Assembly (NCBI GenBank): GCA_025766275.1
Contig: JAFKAC010000098.1
Location: forward strand, 124,001-188,000
DNA: 64,000 nucleotides
Reading direction: 5' to 3'
DNA from: Lactarius indigo
Taxonomy: Eukaryota > Basidiomycota > Agaricomycetes > Russulales > Russulaceae
The notes under the pieces were generated by a model. It was not told the DNA's origin. It did no database searches and saw nothing but the letters and a program-made list of their open reading frames with translations. Within the stretch, counting starts at the first letter, position 1, and each line of letters opens with the position of its first letter. Positions 42,885 through 53,800 of this stretch are shown here, in pieces. A program made the position numbers and the translations under genes.

Positions 42885-44576
42885 GTGGCTAGCATCAGTG
42901 TCACCTTTGAATCAGACAACGATTGGACCCCAGTCACAACCAGAACACAAGACGACCTCCCACACCACGTTAAAAGCAGTCAACTAGGAAAAGGAGCTCG
43001 CTGGGCCACAACATCAGGCAGACCACCTTGTTATAAGTGCCTCATCAAAGGCGAACTTAGACCAGTAGAATTCATCAACAACAACTGGTACATCCTCCGA
43101 TACTTTCAGAACGCATACCACACCAGAGCCATAAACATCACACCACACAGATTTGCTGAAGGACTAGGCTGGTGGAACGAAGAGGACGAACAGAACCCGG
43201 AAACGCCCACACAACAATCATCCTCAACACCAAGAAACACTAGGGGAACATACGGACTACAACAAGACTCATCGTCAGAAGAACCCAGCTCAGACGAAGC
43301 GGAATCACACTCAGAACTATCCCACTCCTCAGAACACCGCCTAGACATCACAGTACCCACACAAGCTTCGTCGCAAGCCAGCCCCACTATTCCTATCTGG
43401 ATAGAACCATCCCCAGCGGAAGAAGGATTCCCAGCCCCACTACCACCAATCAGATTACCCTCCCCAATCGAACCACCCCAGATCCTCAACACACCACAGC
43501 CAACACTTGTCATGTCAGCCATAAACGCCACAGGTACTGGCACAGGTACCGGCTCAAGCGCTGGAACAGGAGGAACACCAACAACGAGCTCAGGAGGACT
43601 CAAAGGCACACCCCCTACTCCGTTCACCGGAGATAGAACAGAGAGTGGTCAGTTCAAAAGAGAACTACTACGATATATCAAGTTAAATAGCGAGAATGAA
43701 CTCATCAAAGAACCTTATGCACGAGTACTATTCGCCCTTACAATGTTCAAAGGACCCGGTGTACAGCTGTGGGTCAACCAAACCGAAGATGACATGGAAG
43801 CGGCACTAGCAGACCCCACCAAAGCCCTCACCAAAAACAGCAAAGATCTTTGGGACGGTTTTCTCGACACCTTCGACAGAGACTGGACCGACACTCTAAA
43901 CAAAGAAAGAGCCTATCAGAAGCTCATCAATCTGACGATGCAGGGTGGAGCATTGGACAGCTATATCCTCGACTTCGAACACCTTGCAGGAATAGCTGGA
44001 TGGGCAAGAGATGCCCCTGGAACGGTGGAATTCTTCAAAAGAGGGCTACCCACAGGACTGTATCGTGCTTGCCTTATGCGAACCACCATCCCAAACACCA
44101 TGGACGAATGGCAAACCGCTGCCAGAGCAGAACACCAACGCTGGAAGCTGCTAAAAGCCAGACCAGGGAATAGAAACCCAGGGCCAACCCAGAATGTCCA
44201 CCAAGGACGACCAAAGCGAGACCCAAATGCGATGGATGTAGATGCCACCACCTCTGCCCCCTTTAAGAAGCTTACTGAAGAAGAAAAGAAAGCCCTCATG
44301 AAAGAAGGACGCTGCTTCAAGTGCAGACAGCAAGGACACATGGCTAGGAACTGTCAACGACAAAACACCACTAACCAAACCAAAGCCAGAGCCACAGACA
44401 CCCAAGAAGCGGACACTGCACCCCCATACACCCCAGAAGCAAGCACCTCATCGGTGGCTGCTACCACAACCGAAGATAAAGTCCGACAAGCCCATGCACT
44501 CGTCCAAGGCATGACTGAGGATGAAAAGAGACGCTACTATGCCTTAGACCAGGATTTTTGCGATGCCGACCTGTGA
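42885..44576 (+). CDS. gag: Gag of A3
   Basis: Structural particle protein. The frame is open from a GTG at 42885 (context ATCGTGG, TAG ten bases upstream) to TGA at 44576: 563 residues. The first ATG, in frame, is at 43512 and would give 354 residues starting MSAINATG. Domains: N-terminal segment with CYKC and RPVEF (~40-65 from GTG); Ser/Pro/Glu-rich linker; Gly/Thr-rich stretch; capsid-like Retrotrans_gag region (~235-430); nucleocapsid knuckle CFKCRQQGHMARNC (44313-44354). It overlaps pol by 19 nt in the -1 frame, at GGATTTTTGCG. The start matching the ATG position of C Gag is the safest choice; the GTG form is discussed in the findings. The four A copies support the same frame. Confidence 0.92.
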   Translation: MASISVTFESDNDWTPVTTRTQDDLPHHVKSSQLGKGARWATTSGRPPCYKCLIKGELRPVEFINNNWYILRYFQNAYHTRAINITPHRFAEGLGWWNEEDEQNPETPTQQSSSTPRNTRGTYGLQQDSSSEEPSSDEAESHSELSHSSEHRLDITVPTQASSQASPTIPIWIEPSPAEEGFPAPLPPIRLPSPIEPPQILNTPQPTLVMSAINATGTGTGTGSSAGTGGTPTTSSGGLKGTPPTPFTGDRTESGQFKRELLRYIKLNSENELIKEPYARVLFALTMFKGPGVQLWVNQTEDDMEAALADPTKALTKNSKDLWDGFLDTFDRDWTDTLNKERAYQKLINLTMQGGALDSYILDFEHLAGIAGWARDAPGTVEFFKRGLPTGLYRACLMRTTIPNTMDEWQTAARAEHQRWKLLKARPGNRNPGPTQNVHQGRPKRDPNAMDVDATTSAPFKKLTEEEKKALMKEGRCFKCRQQGHMARNCQRQNTTNQTKARATDTQEADTAPPYTPEASTSSVAATTTEDKVRQAHALVQGMTEDEKRRYYALDQDFCDADL

Positions 44577-47500
44577 GAGCTGACAGGGAGGCCAATTCAA
44601 TGTATAGTGTTCGCGATAGTGCTATGACAATCAAAGTCCTCGTTCGCCTATACTACAAAGAAGCTCGCATAAATGTACTGCTGGACAGCGGTGCAACAGA
44701 CAACCTAATCGACCGAAACTTAATCCAAAAACTTGGGCTAGGGACCACTCCCTTAAAACCACCCAGATTGGTCCGAAATGTAGATGGATCACTAAACAAA
44801 GATGGCACCATGACGGAAACATGCCAGTTATGGATAAAAAGAGGAGAAGAAGAGACTCCTTTCCAGTTTTTCGTAACCAGCCTAGGAGAAGATAGAATGA
44901 TCTTCGGGTACCCCTGGTTTGAACACGAAAACCCAGACATAGACTGGAAGAAACAAGAGCTGAAAGGAGAAGCAGTCACCATCCTGACAGGAGGGTACCG
45001 CTTCCGAAGAAAGCGACACCAAGAAGCAAAAGCGGCAGCAACTAAAACAACCTTTGACCCAGTAAAAGAAACCGCAATCCCAGAAGAGTACCAGCGCCAC
45101 AACAAAGTATTCTCAGACGAAGAAGCACAGCGCTTTCCCCCAGAAAGAGAAGAAGACCATCCCATCACATTGCGACCAGATGCACCCAACAAGATCAACT
45201 GCAAAATCTACCCCTTGACTCCAGAAGAGGACAAAGAGTTGAAGGCATATCTCGACGAAAACATAGCAAAAGGATACATCTATGAAGGAAGCTCCCCCTA
45301 CGCTTCCTCCTTCTTCTTCAGAAAGAAAACAGACGGAGGGTTGCGCCCTATCCTGGACTACAGACCCCTAAATACCTGGACAATAAAAGACACTTACCCA
45401 CTACCTCTCATTTCCGACATCCTGACAAACTTAAATGGGAAAACACTGTTCTCAAAGTTCGATATCAGATGGGGGTACCATAACATCCGCATAAAAGAGG
45501 AAGACCAGTGGAAGGCAGCCTTCAAGACACCAAGGGGGCTGTTCATCCCTCGAGTCATGACCTTTGGCCTCACAAACGCACCAGCCACCTTTGCAAGAAC
45601 CATGAGCAGAATACTTCGACCACTTATGGACAAATACCCAAGAGAGCTATTTGTATACATGGATGATGTCCTAATAGCCACAGAAGAAGACACAGAACGC
45701 CACAGACAAATTGTACACGAGTTCTTGGAAATCTGTGAAAAGGAATCTTATTTCCTTAAAGCGTCGAAATGTGTGTTCGAACAAAGAAAGATCCACTACC
45801 TAGGCATTGTCATCGATGGGTCTCAAATCAAAATCGACCCAAAGAAGGTGGAAGGACTAAAAGACTGGCCAAGAGACATCAAGTCAGTCAAACAAGCAAG
45901 AAGCGTGTTGGGGACACTAAGTTATCAGCGACCCTTCATCCCCAACTTCGCTCACTTAGCAAGACCCATCACGGACACAATAAAGACGTCAGAAGGACCC
46001 TTCAGATGGACAAAAGAAGCAGCAGAAGCCTTAGAAGCTCTCATCACGCTTGTGTGCAAAGACCCCATCTTATGCCAACCAGATATGGACAAACCTTTCG
46101 AACTAGAAGTAGATGCCTCCGCTTTCGCCACAGGGGCAATCCTAACACAAAGAGACAGCCGAAACAAACCACAAGCTGTGGGATACTTCTCCAAATCATT
46201 TTCAGAAGCGGAGCGCAACTATGACATCCATGACAGGGAACTCCTGGCAGTAATCAGAGGACTGGAACACTGGAGACACCTTCTTTTAGGATCCCCCCAC
46301 GAAATTACAGTGTTTACAGACCACAAAAACCTAGAGTATTATCGCCACCCTCGACAAATCAATAGGAGAGTGGCGCGCTACATCCCCAGACTTGCAGACT
46401 ATCACATCAAACTTCACCACAAACCAGGACCCCAAAACCATGCTGATGCCCTGTCAAGACGCCCTGACCACGACACCGGAGCAGGAGATAACACTGATGT
46501 AGTGGTCCTGACCCCAACCATCTTCGCAAACTCCGCTCTCTCCATAAGGATAGATGACCGGGTCATGGCACACCAAATGGACCACCAAGACACTCTGGAC
46601 GAGTGGGCCGCCCCCTTCCACCTAGTAAAACAAGGCAAACACTGGTGGAGAGGTGACAAACTGGTGGTTGTGGACAACACACCGCTAAAGAGGGGGGTAA
46701 TTTCCCTGTTTCACGACACAAAAACAGCTGGACACCCCGGAATAACAAAGACCTTGTGGCTAGTGTCACAAGACTATTGGTGGCCAAACATGAAAGACGA
46801 CATATCCGCATATGTAAAAGGCTGTGCCACATGCCAATCAAACAAGAACTTCCCTGGGAACCCGAAACCACCGATATTCCCCATCAAGACTAACCCAGAA
46901 GCACTCCCTTTTGAAACCATCGCTCTAGACTTTATCACAAAGCTACCCCAATCAGAAGACAATGACACAATTCTCACCATCACGGATCATGACTGTTCCA
47001 AAGCAGCCTTCTTTATCCCATGCAGCGAAACAATAGACGCAGAAGGAGTGGCAAAACTCTATGCCAAAACTGTCCTGCCACACTATGGACTACCAAGAAG
47101 GGTCATCTCCGACAGAGACCCCAGATTCACAGCGAAGTTCATCAAAGAACTGTGCAGAGTGCTTGACATAGAACAAAACATCAGCACAGCATACCACCCA
47201 CAAACAGATGGACAATCAGAGCGAACAAACCAGTGGTTAGAACAGTACCTCCGAATGTTCATAAACCATCAACAAGACAATTGGACGGAGCTACTACCAC
47301 TGGCACAGTACACCCACAACTCCTGGCCAAGCGCAACCACTAAAAAGGCACCCTATGAATTAATCCTTGGATACATCCCAAGAGTACACCAACCAGAAAG
47401 AACGACCACAGTACCAGGAACACAAGAGAGATTAGAGCGAATCCAGGAAGCCAGAAGGACCGCCCAAGCAGCAATTACCCATGCACAGTCACTCTACAAA

Positions 47501-49441
47501 GGATCCTCTCGCTTCGAACAACACACAGAAGGAGATAGTGTGTGGCTGGATGCCAGGAACTTGAAAACAACGCACCCTAGTTTCAAGTTAGCCCCAAAAA
47601 GATATGGACCCTTCAGGGTCACAAAGAAGATCTCCGCCACCACATATGCCCTGAAACTTCCCCATCAGTGGCGGATCCACCCAGTATTCCATGCGTCCCT
47701 CCTGATGCCATACAAAGAAACCTCCATACATGGAAAGAACTTTACGGAACCACCCCCAGATCTAGTAGATGGAGAACAGGAGTGGGAAGTCGAGAGAATA
47801 CTAGAAACAAGACGCCACAGGAACCAGTTACAGTTCCTAATCAAGTGGAAGGGATACTCCGATGCACACAACAGTTGGGAACCAGAAAAGAACCTCAACG
47901 CCCCAGAACTTATTCAGGAACACTTTGAAAGCAACCCCAGAAGCGAAGGAGCAAAACAATGGTTAAAACGAAAGGAAGTAACAGTACGAACAGCAACCAC
48001 CTTCCCCACTAGCTTCCTCACCATGCCCTCTCGCTCCTCCTCGGTAGAACGTCTTGTTGCTCGTGCCATGGAAAGAGGCTCCTTTGACGAAACACCCTCT
48101 GTTACACCCTCTTCTGGCTATTCTCCCTTCCCAGCACGACCCCCTTCCTTGCCCTCACTCATCCAGGAACCACAACCCATCGATCCCACCATGCCCAGCG
48201 TCATAGAGACAGAAGGAGGAGGAATAGCCCTTCGCGTTCCCCCTCCTGGACACACAGCTCCCCCTACTCCCGAGATACACCGACCTACCACCTCCCCCCC
48301 TGATCTCAGAGTAACCATGGCTCGTCTCAGTGAAATAATCAACGACCCAATCATGGACGCACTCCCCATTAACTATGAAAGAATGCACATCACTGCTGAG
48401 GAAGACGACGACCCTGGCTACCCCTTCTTCTTGAATGACCCCTGGAGCAGCCGCTATGTCCACTTCCTCATCCCTGACGACGCTGACCCAACCTCGTACA
48501 TCCGAAAGGATGCCAAATGGATCAAGATCAGTGAAAACAAAGAAGATGTCATCGGCACCATGGGCAAAAACCTCCCTCACTATGGTCTCCCCCTTTTCCT
48601 CCTTCCCAGAAACGACGACCCCCACAACCCAGCTCCCCCCATCACCTCAGCTCAGATGCAGAACTTGGATGAAGCTTCCCCCACAGCCAGACAAGTCGAT
48701 GAAGTCCTAGAAGACCTGAAAGATGACCGCCTCACAGCAGAAATCTCCAGGACTCGCCGACTCTTGCGAAATCAGAAGGCCCTCCGAAAGGAGATTGAAG
48801 GCCTGTACAAGACGATGGAGCCCCTCAAAAGGCACCTCCTCAACATGGACATGCAGCTAACCAGCACCCGAAGAAGGCTGCAAGAACACAAGGCCTATGT
48901 CCGGATTGCAGACCGATGGCTCACACTACACCCCCCTCCTCCGGAAGAAGAAACTCACCCCTTTGAAGTCCACCCCATTCCTGCCCCTGCTCCACCTCGC
49001 TACCACTCCATGCCACGACTCCACGACGAACCAGAAGGACCTAGCCCCTCTGCAGAAAGGAAGAAGAGACGCAAGCGCAGAGCCAACAAGAAGGAGACTG
49101 GCACCATTCGACTTTGTTACAGGTGCCAGTCTGAAGACCACCTCTCCTTCGCCTGCCCTCAAAAACAGAAGTTCTGCTGGAGGTGTTCTAGCACTGACCA
49201 CTTCCCCTATCAGTGCCTCTGGCCAGCCCCAGAAGAACGCACTCAGTGGTGTGGCAAGTGTTTTACCAGCAACAACCACGAAGAAATCAAGTGCCCCAAG
49301 TATGAAAAGTGTCGCAAGTGTGGGGCCCATGGTCCCTTCAACTTCCTTCGCCAACATCGTTGCCCCCTCCCTCGCGAAAGCACCCCCTCCAACGATGTAG
49401 ACAACGATGTCTACGACCTGATGGACTTCGAAGCACTCTAG
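44558..49441 (+). CDS. pol: Pol of A3 with chromodomain and a long C-terminal zinc module
   Basis: Replication polyprotein, 1627 residues. Protease LLDSGATDN (~41-49); RT with FDIRWGYHNI and YMDD (367-370); RNase H with EVDASAFATGAIL and FTDHKNL; integrase zinc region HDTKTAGHPG and CATCQ, then ALDFITKL, VISDRDPRFT and AYHPQTDGQSERTNQ (DDE core); chromodomain EWEVERILE...FLIKWKGYSDAHNSWEP (~1074-1125), expected to steer integration to marked chromatin. About 480 more residues: Pro/Ser-rich linker, a block around RYVHFLIPDDADP, a coiled coil (~1385-1460), and Cys/His clusters CYRCQSEDHLSFAC, CWRCSSTDHFPYQC, CGKC and CRKC (~1520-1605). It lies in the -1 frame relative to gag, so probably made by frameshifting. 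The TTG at 44558 is only the frame border. All catalytic motifs are present. Confidence 0.95.
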   Translation: MRCRPVRADREANSMYSVRDSAMTIKVLVRLYYKEARINVLLDSGATDNLIDRNLIQKLGLGTTPLKPPRLVRNVDGSLNKDGTMTETCQLWIKRGEEETPFQFFVTSLGEDRMIFGYPWFEHENPDIDWKKQELKGEAVTILTGGYRFRRKRHQEAKAAATKTTFDPVKETAIPEEYQRHNKVFSDEEAQRFPPEREEDHPITLRPDAPNKINCKIYPLTPEEDKELKAYLDENIAKGYIYEGSSPYASSFFFRKKTDGGLRPILDYRPLNTWTIKDTYPLPLISDILTNLNGKTLFSKFDIRWGYHNIRIKEEDQWKAAFKTPRGLFIPRVMTFGLTNAPATFARTMSRILRPLMDKYPRELFVYMDDVLIATEEDTERHRQIVHEFLEICEKESYFLKASKCVFEQRKIHYLGIVIDGSQIKIDPKKVEGLKDWPRDIKSVKQARSVLGTLSYQRPFIPNFAHLARPITDTIKTSEGPFRWTKEAAEALEALITLVCKDPILCQPDMDKPFELEVDASAFATGAILTQRDSRNKPQAVGYFSKSFSEAERNYDIHDRELLAVIRGLEHWRHLLLGSPHEITVFTDHKNLEYYRHPRQINRRVARYIPRLADYHIKLHHKPGPQNHADALSRRPDHDTGAGDNTDVVVLTPTIFANSALSIRIDDRVMAHQMDHQDTLDEWAAPFHLVKQGKHWWRGDKLVVVDNTPLKRGVISLFHDTKTAGHPGITKTLWLVSQDYWWPNMKDDISAYVKGCATCQSNKNFPGNPKPPIFPIKTNPEALPFETIALDFITKLPQSEDNDTILTITDHDCSKAAFFIPCSETIDAEGVAKLYAKTVLPHYGLPRRVISDRDPRFTAKFIKELCRVLDIEQNISTAYHPQTDGQSERTNQWLEQYLRMFINHQQDNWTELLPLAQYTHNSWPSATTKKAPYELILGYIPRVHQPERTTTVPGTQERLERIQEARRTAQAAITHAQSLYKGSSRFEQHTEGDSVWLDARNLKTTHPSFKLAPKRYGPFRVTKKISATTYALKLPHQWRIHPVFHASLLMPYKETSIHGKNFTEPPPDLVDGEQEWEVERILETRRHRNQLQFLIKWKGYSDAHNSWEPEKNLNAPELIQEHFESNPRSEGAKQWLKRKEVTVRTATTFPTSFLTMPSRSSSVERLVARAMERGSFDETPSVTPSSGYSPFPARPPSLPSLIQEPQPIDPTMPSVIETEGGGIALRVPPPGHTAPPTPEIHRPTTSPPDLRVTMARLSEIINDPIMDALPINYERMHITAEEDDDPGYPFFLNDPWSSRYVHFLIPDDADPTSYIRKDAKWIKISENKEDVIGTMGKNLPHYGLPLFLLPRNDDPHNPAPPITSAQMQNLDEASPTARQVDEVLEDLKDDRLTAEISRTRRLLRNQKALRKEIEGLYKTMEPLKRHLLNMDMQLTSTRRRLQEHKAYVRIADRWLTLHPPPPEEETHPFEVHPIPAPAPPRYHSMPRLHDEPEGPSPSAERKKRRKRRANKKETGTIRLCYRCQSEDHLSFACPQKQKFCWRCSSTDHFPYQCLWPAPEERTQWCGKCFTSNNHEEIKCPKYEKCRKCGAHGPFNFLRQHRCPLPRESTPSNDVDNDVYDLMDFEAL

Positions 49442-49467
49442 GGAGAGTTGACTTAGAGAGGGGCTCA

Positions 49468-50044
49468 TGTTATGATCCGACGCTTCGGACCTAACCCACA
49501 GTATGTCTCCACCCTGACTTCCCCTTTTGTATCATACCTTGTTACCAAAGGAGCTACTGTTACTAGTGGCGCTGTTTCTTTGATCCGAACTTCTGCTTAC
49601 CCCGTTTAGTCTCTTTAACATTGTGTGGACTTGTGTTCATGTTGTTTGGAACCCTGTCCTATATAAACCTGTACCATAGACCGTAGGAAGCCAGACTTGG
49701 CTTCGTTTGCAATCTAGCAACCTTGCCTCCGTATTTTGGTGTGACCTCGCCTTATCCCTCTCTTCTTGTGCATCCCCTACCTCAGTCCCTAACCAGGACA
49801 CTTCGAAGTCTTTGCAGTTGAACTATATCAACGCGTTACACCTGTTATACTCTGTGCACTAGCAAGATCCAGTGTAGAGAAGTGTTAGACACTTCAGACG
49901 AGGAGTCCTACATTACAGAGTAGTGCTGCACCTTGTGCCACACTTTACCACTCGTATTTCATAGCAATAAGACAACAGAGGTCTTCGCTTGATACTTGTG
50001 TGATTCAGAACCTCTAGAACCCACGCCTCTGCTAGGGCGTAACA
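49468..50044 (+). repeat. 3' LTR of A3
   Basis: 577 bp, preceded by the polypurine tract AGAGAGGGGCTCA (49455-49467). It differs from the 5' LTR at one CpG site. Confidence 0.98.
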
Positions 50045-50841
50045 TTATGGAATGAAGTCACGCGCAGCTTTATGCAGCGCTTCCGCAATACGATGGAGCA
50101 AGAGCAAGCTCAATACGAGCTTAAGAAGGGAGTTAAGATGATTGGGGGCAACCTAGATGAGTATTGTACCCAATTCGAACAGTTAATACGCCGCGCTCAG
50201 TACAGGCTCGACAACCCGCAAACGCTTGATTTATTCGCGAGCGGACTACCAAAAGACCTATATGAAAAGGTCTACACTCTCGACAATCCTCGCAACTACC
50301 GCGAGTGGAAAGAAGCGGCCACAACTCGTCAACAGCAATACCTCCACCTCAAGGCCGTGTTAAACAAAGGAGTCCCACAAGGGCAAGGACAAGGGCGACC
50401 TCGTCAACAACGACAATGGCAGGGACCACCAAGAAGCTCATGGCAGCCAAGAAATTTACGAGACCCAAACGCCATGGATACCTCTGCAGACCGAATTCGA
50501 GGGCGACTCGCGGGGGCTGAAGACATACTCGCCCCTCGTCCCCCGTATCGACCAAGAGGAGGATTTCTACAAAGAGGAGGAGGACGTAGTAATCAAAGGC
50601 CAGTCACATGTTATAATTGTGGCAAGGACGGACACATGGCCCGCGATTGTAGACAACCGCGAGGGGGATATCAACCCCAAGCATCGACCAGTCGGTACAT
50701 CGACACCGACTATCATCAACAAGAACCAGAAGTCGCTACCAGGGCGGTTCAAGATGTACCCCCTCAACAGCGCGCCAGTGACTGGCTTAATGGAGTGGCA
50801 GGAGAATCGGACGACGTAAAAGACATCATCCTCCAACAACT

Positions 50842-53800
50842 GTGGAAAAAGGAGGGTTTTCAGGACGCCTGAACCCATCGGCCTGGGTGAGGGCAGTTAA
50901 TTGTAACAGTGTAATCATGACTCGCTATCGTTCTATGAGAGTTCCAGTATCGATTCGCACCAGTTACGCAATGGCCGACATACGAGCATTAGTCGACTCA
51001 GGAGCAACCCATTGCTTCATGAAACCCTCCTTCGCAAAACGGATGGGGTTAGGGACCAAATTACTCGACGTCCCAAAGAAAATATGGAACATTGACAACA
51101 CAGAGAATAAGTCGGGGCGTATTACCCACTATACAGATGTAGATGTTCAAACTAAAGGCATTCACAAGGAAATTCGTTTCCTTATCACAGACATCGGCAA
51201 TGAAGACATCGTATTGGGATACCCCTGGCTCGCTATCTATGACCCACACATCAAGTGGTCACAAGCGGCCATCCACGAAGATATGCTTCCCATCATTATT
51301 TGCTCAACCAACCCTTATCTCAAAACAACAACAATTGCGACGGCTACTCTTCAAAACGACGATTACGAAGTCGTACACTCTTGCGTTATCACAGACGAAC
51401 AACGACAACAGTTCGAAGAAGGATGCCGAATTAGAGCCACAGCTACCGATCTCGCTATTGCCGCTCAACAATATACCACTAAAGCTGAGTTACCCCCCGA
51501 ATACCGCGAATTCGAACGTCTCTTCAGTGAAGAAGCATCGGACAGGTTTCCACCCAGCAGGCCCTGGGATCACGCCATCGAATTCAAGCCAGGGACAGCT
51601 GACGCCATCGACTGTAAGATATACCCCATGACTCAGGAGGAAGACAAGAAATTACGCGAATGGATCGACGAACAACTGAAAAAGGGGTACATACGACCCT
51701 CTAAATCACCATACGCATCATCCTTCTTCTTTATCAAAAAGAAGGATGGTAAGTTGCGACCCGTCCAGGACTACCAAAAAATAAACGCTGTCACCATACG
51801 CAACCAATACCCACTCCCTCTCATTTCCGACCTTATCACTGACCTCAGCAATGCCCACATCTATACCAAGCTCGACGTTAGATGGGGATATAATAATATA
51901 CGCATCAAGGAAGGAGACGAGGAGAAAGCGGCGTTCAAAACGCGATATGGACTATTCGAACCAACGGTGATGTTTTTCGGCTTAACCAATTCCCCAGCAA
52001 CATTCCAGACCATGATGAACTTCATCTTCAGGGACATCATCGCAAAGCACGAGAAACGTGGCACAACTATTCGAGTCTACATGGACGACATCGGCATCGC
52101 TATGGGACTCAATCATTCCTTACCAGACCACATCGACGCAGTCAAAGATGTTCTCCGCGTATCTGCGGAGCACGATCTATACTACAAACTCGAGAAATGC
52201 CTCTTCCACTCCCCACGCATGGATTACCTGGGGGTAATCCTTGAAAAGGGGGTGACACGCATGGACCCTGTCAAAATTTCGGGCATTAAAGACTGGCCAA
52301 CGCCAACCAAAGTTAAGGACGTCCGCTCTTTCCTCGGATTTTGCAATTTTTACCGACCTTTTATACGAGGATTTGCAACCAAAGCGCAACCACTGAACAA
52401 ACTCACGCGTAAAGACACCGAATGGCACTGGGGGAAGGAGGAAGAAAAGGCGTTCCAAGACCTTAAAACCCTTGTCACTAGTGAACCCGTCTTAGCGCAT
52501 CCAGACCTCACACAGCAATTTGAGTTAGAAGTTGACGCATCTGGTTTTGCCACAGGTGCAGTCCTCCTTCAACGAAAAGCAGACGGCAAGCGACACCCCA
52601 TCGGCTACTACTCGTCCACCCTCACTGAGGCCAAGCGAAATTATGACATCTACGACCTCGAACTCCTCGCAATTGTCAAGGCCTTCCGCCACTGGAGACC
52701 CCTTCTAGCGGGATCCCCTCACAAGATCAAAGTATTCTCCGATCATCTTAACCTGCAATACTGGAAATCACCACAAAAGATCAGCAGGCGCGTAGCCAGG
52801 GAAGTACTCGAGCTCTTGGAATACGATTTCGAGATTCACCACATTAAAGGGACCTCTAACGGACGCGCGGATGCACTGTCGCGGAGACCAGATTACGACC
52901 AAGGAGAAAACGACAACGAAGGAATCACAGTACTGCCCGAAAGCGTCTTTGCACGTACTACCACATTGGAAGAATCACGACATCCGCATTGGAGACCTGA
53001 GATCTTACCAGTGGAGATGACTCCGGAACACCCTATCTACGAACAGGACCCAGCTAAGTTAAAGCCTTGGGTCGACGCTCATAAGCTAAAAGACATCGAA
53101 GGGACATGGTATAAAGATGGACGCCGAGTAGTCACCGGCGGCATCCACGACAAACGCACCATTATTGCCGCTCACCATGACTCCCTCGTCTACGGCCACC
53201 CGGGTATCAAACGTACTCTGCAACTCACTGAACGGCATTATTGGTGGCCGCAAATGAAGAACGACGTCATGGACTACGTCAGAGGTTGTGCGGAATGCCA
53301 GCGACATAAAGTCAACCTTCGTCCCATCAAGGCGCCCTTACAACCCATCTATCCCAAACCGGAAGCCTTGCCGTTCGAGACTATCGCCGTGGACTTTATT
53401 ACTAAACTCCCTATCTCTCGTGGCTATGACTCTATTCTGACGGTGACAGACCACGATTGCACTAAAGCCGCCGTCTTCATCCCGTGCAATGAAGAGATAA
53501 CGGCCGAGGGAACGGCTGCTCTGTATGTTTCTCACGTATTCCCACGATTCGGACTCCCCTCGCGTGTTATCAGTGATCGAGACCCCCGTTTTGCATCCAA
53601 GTTCATGCGGGAGATATGCAAAATCCTTGGCATCAGCCAAAATATCTCAACCGCTTATCATCCCCGAACCGACGGCCAATCGGAACGAACAAACCAATGG
53701 CTAGAACAATACCTCCGCTTCTGGGTAAATGAACGACAAGACGACTGGGTTCGTTATCTGCCAATGGCAGAATTCACGCATAATAACTGGCCTAACGAAA

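Larger units (their letters stand above)
42181..50044 (+). mobile_element. Full-length, nearly pristine Ty3/Gypsy chromovirus A3 with TSD TTATG
   Basis: 7864 bp, perfect 5-bp TSDs TTATG at 42176-42180 and 50045-50049, identical LTRs except for one base (576/577), intact gag and pol, self-priming-type PBS and polypurine tract. It is inserted in gag of element B. Low LTR divergence and intact frames mark a very recent insertion and a plausible active source for the A family. Confidence 0.97.
41039..50872 (+). pseudogene. gag of B, split by insertion of A3
   Basis: Two parts, 41039-42180 and 50050-50872, are in register once A3 and one TTATG duplication are set aside: 655 codons from a GTG at 41039 (context ACCGTGG) or 482 from the first ATG at 41558 (GCAATGG). 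The N-terminal extension has RPVEF, as in A. After the ATG come a Gly/Pro-rich linker, the capsid-like region and the CCHC knuckle CYNCGKDGHMARDC. It overlaps pol in the -1 frame at 50842-50872, next to GGAAAAAGG. Gag forms the particle. The interruption is recent and this copy can no longer make full Gag. Confidence 0.88.

Noticed and set aside
44549..44562. Canonical -1 slippery heptamer at the A gag-pol overlap
   Set aside because: GGATTTTTGCG contains five T but does not fit X XXY YYZ in the zero frame, so I claim only a possible slippery run.
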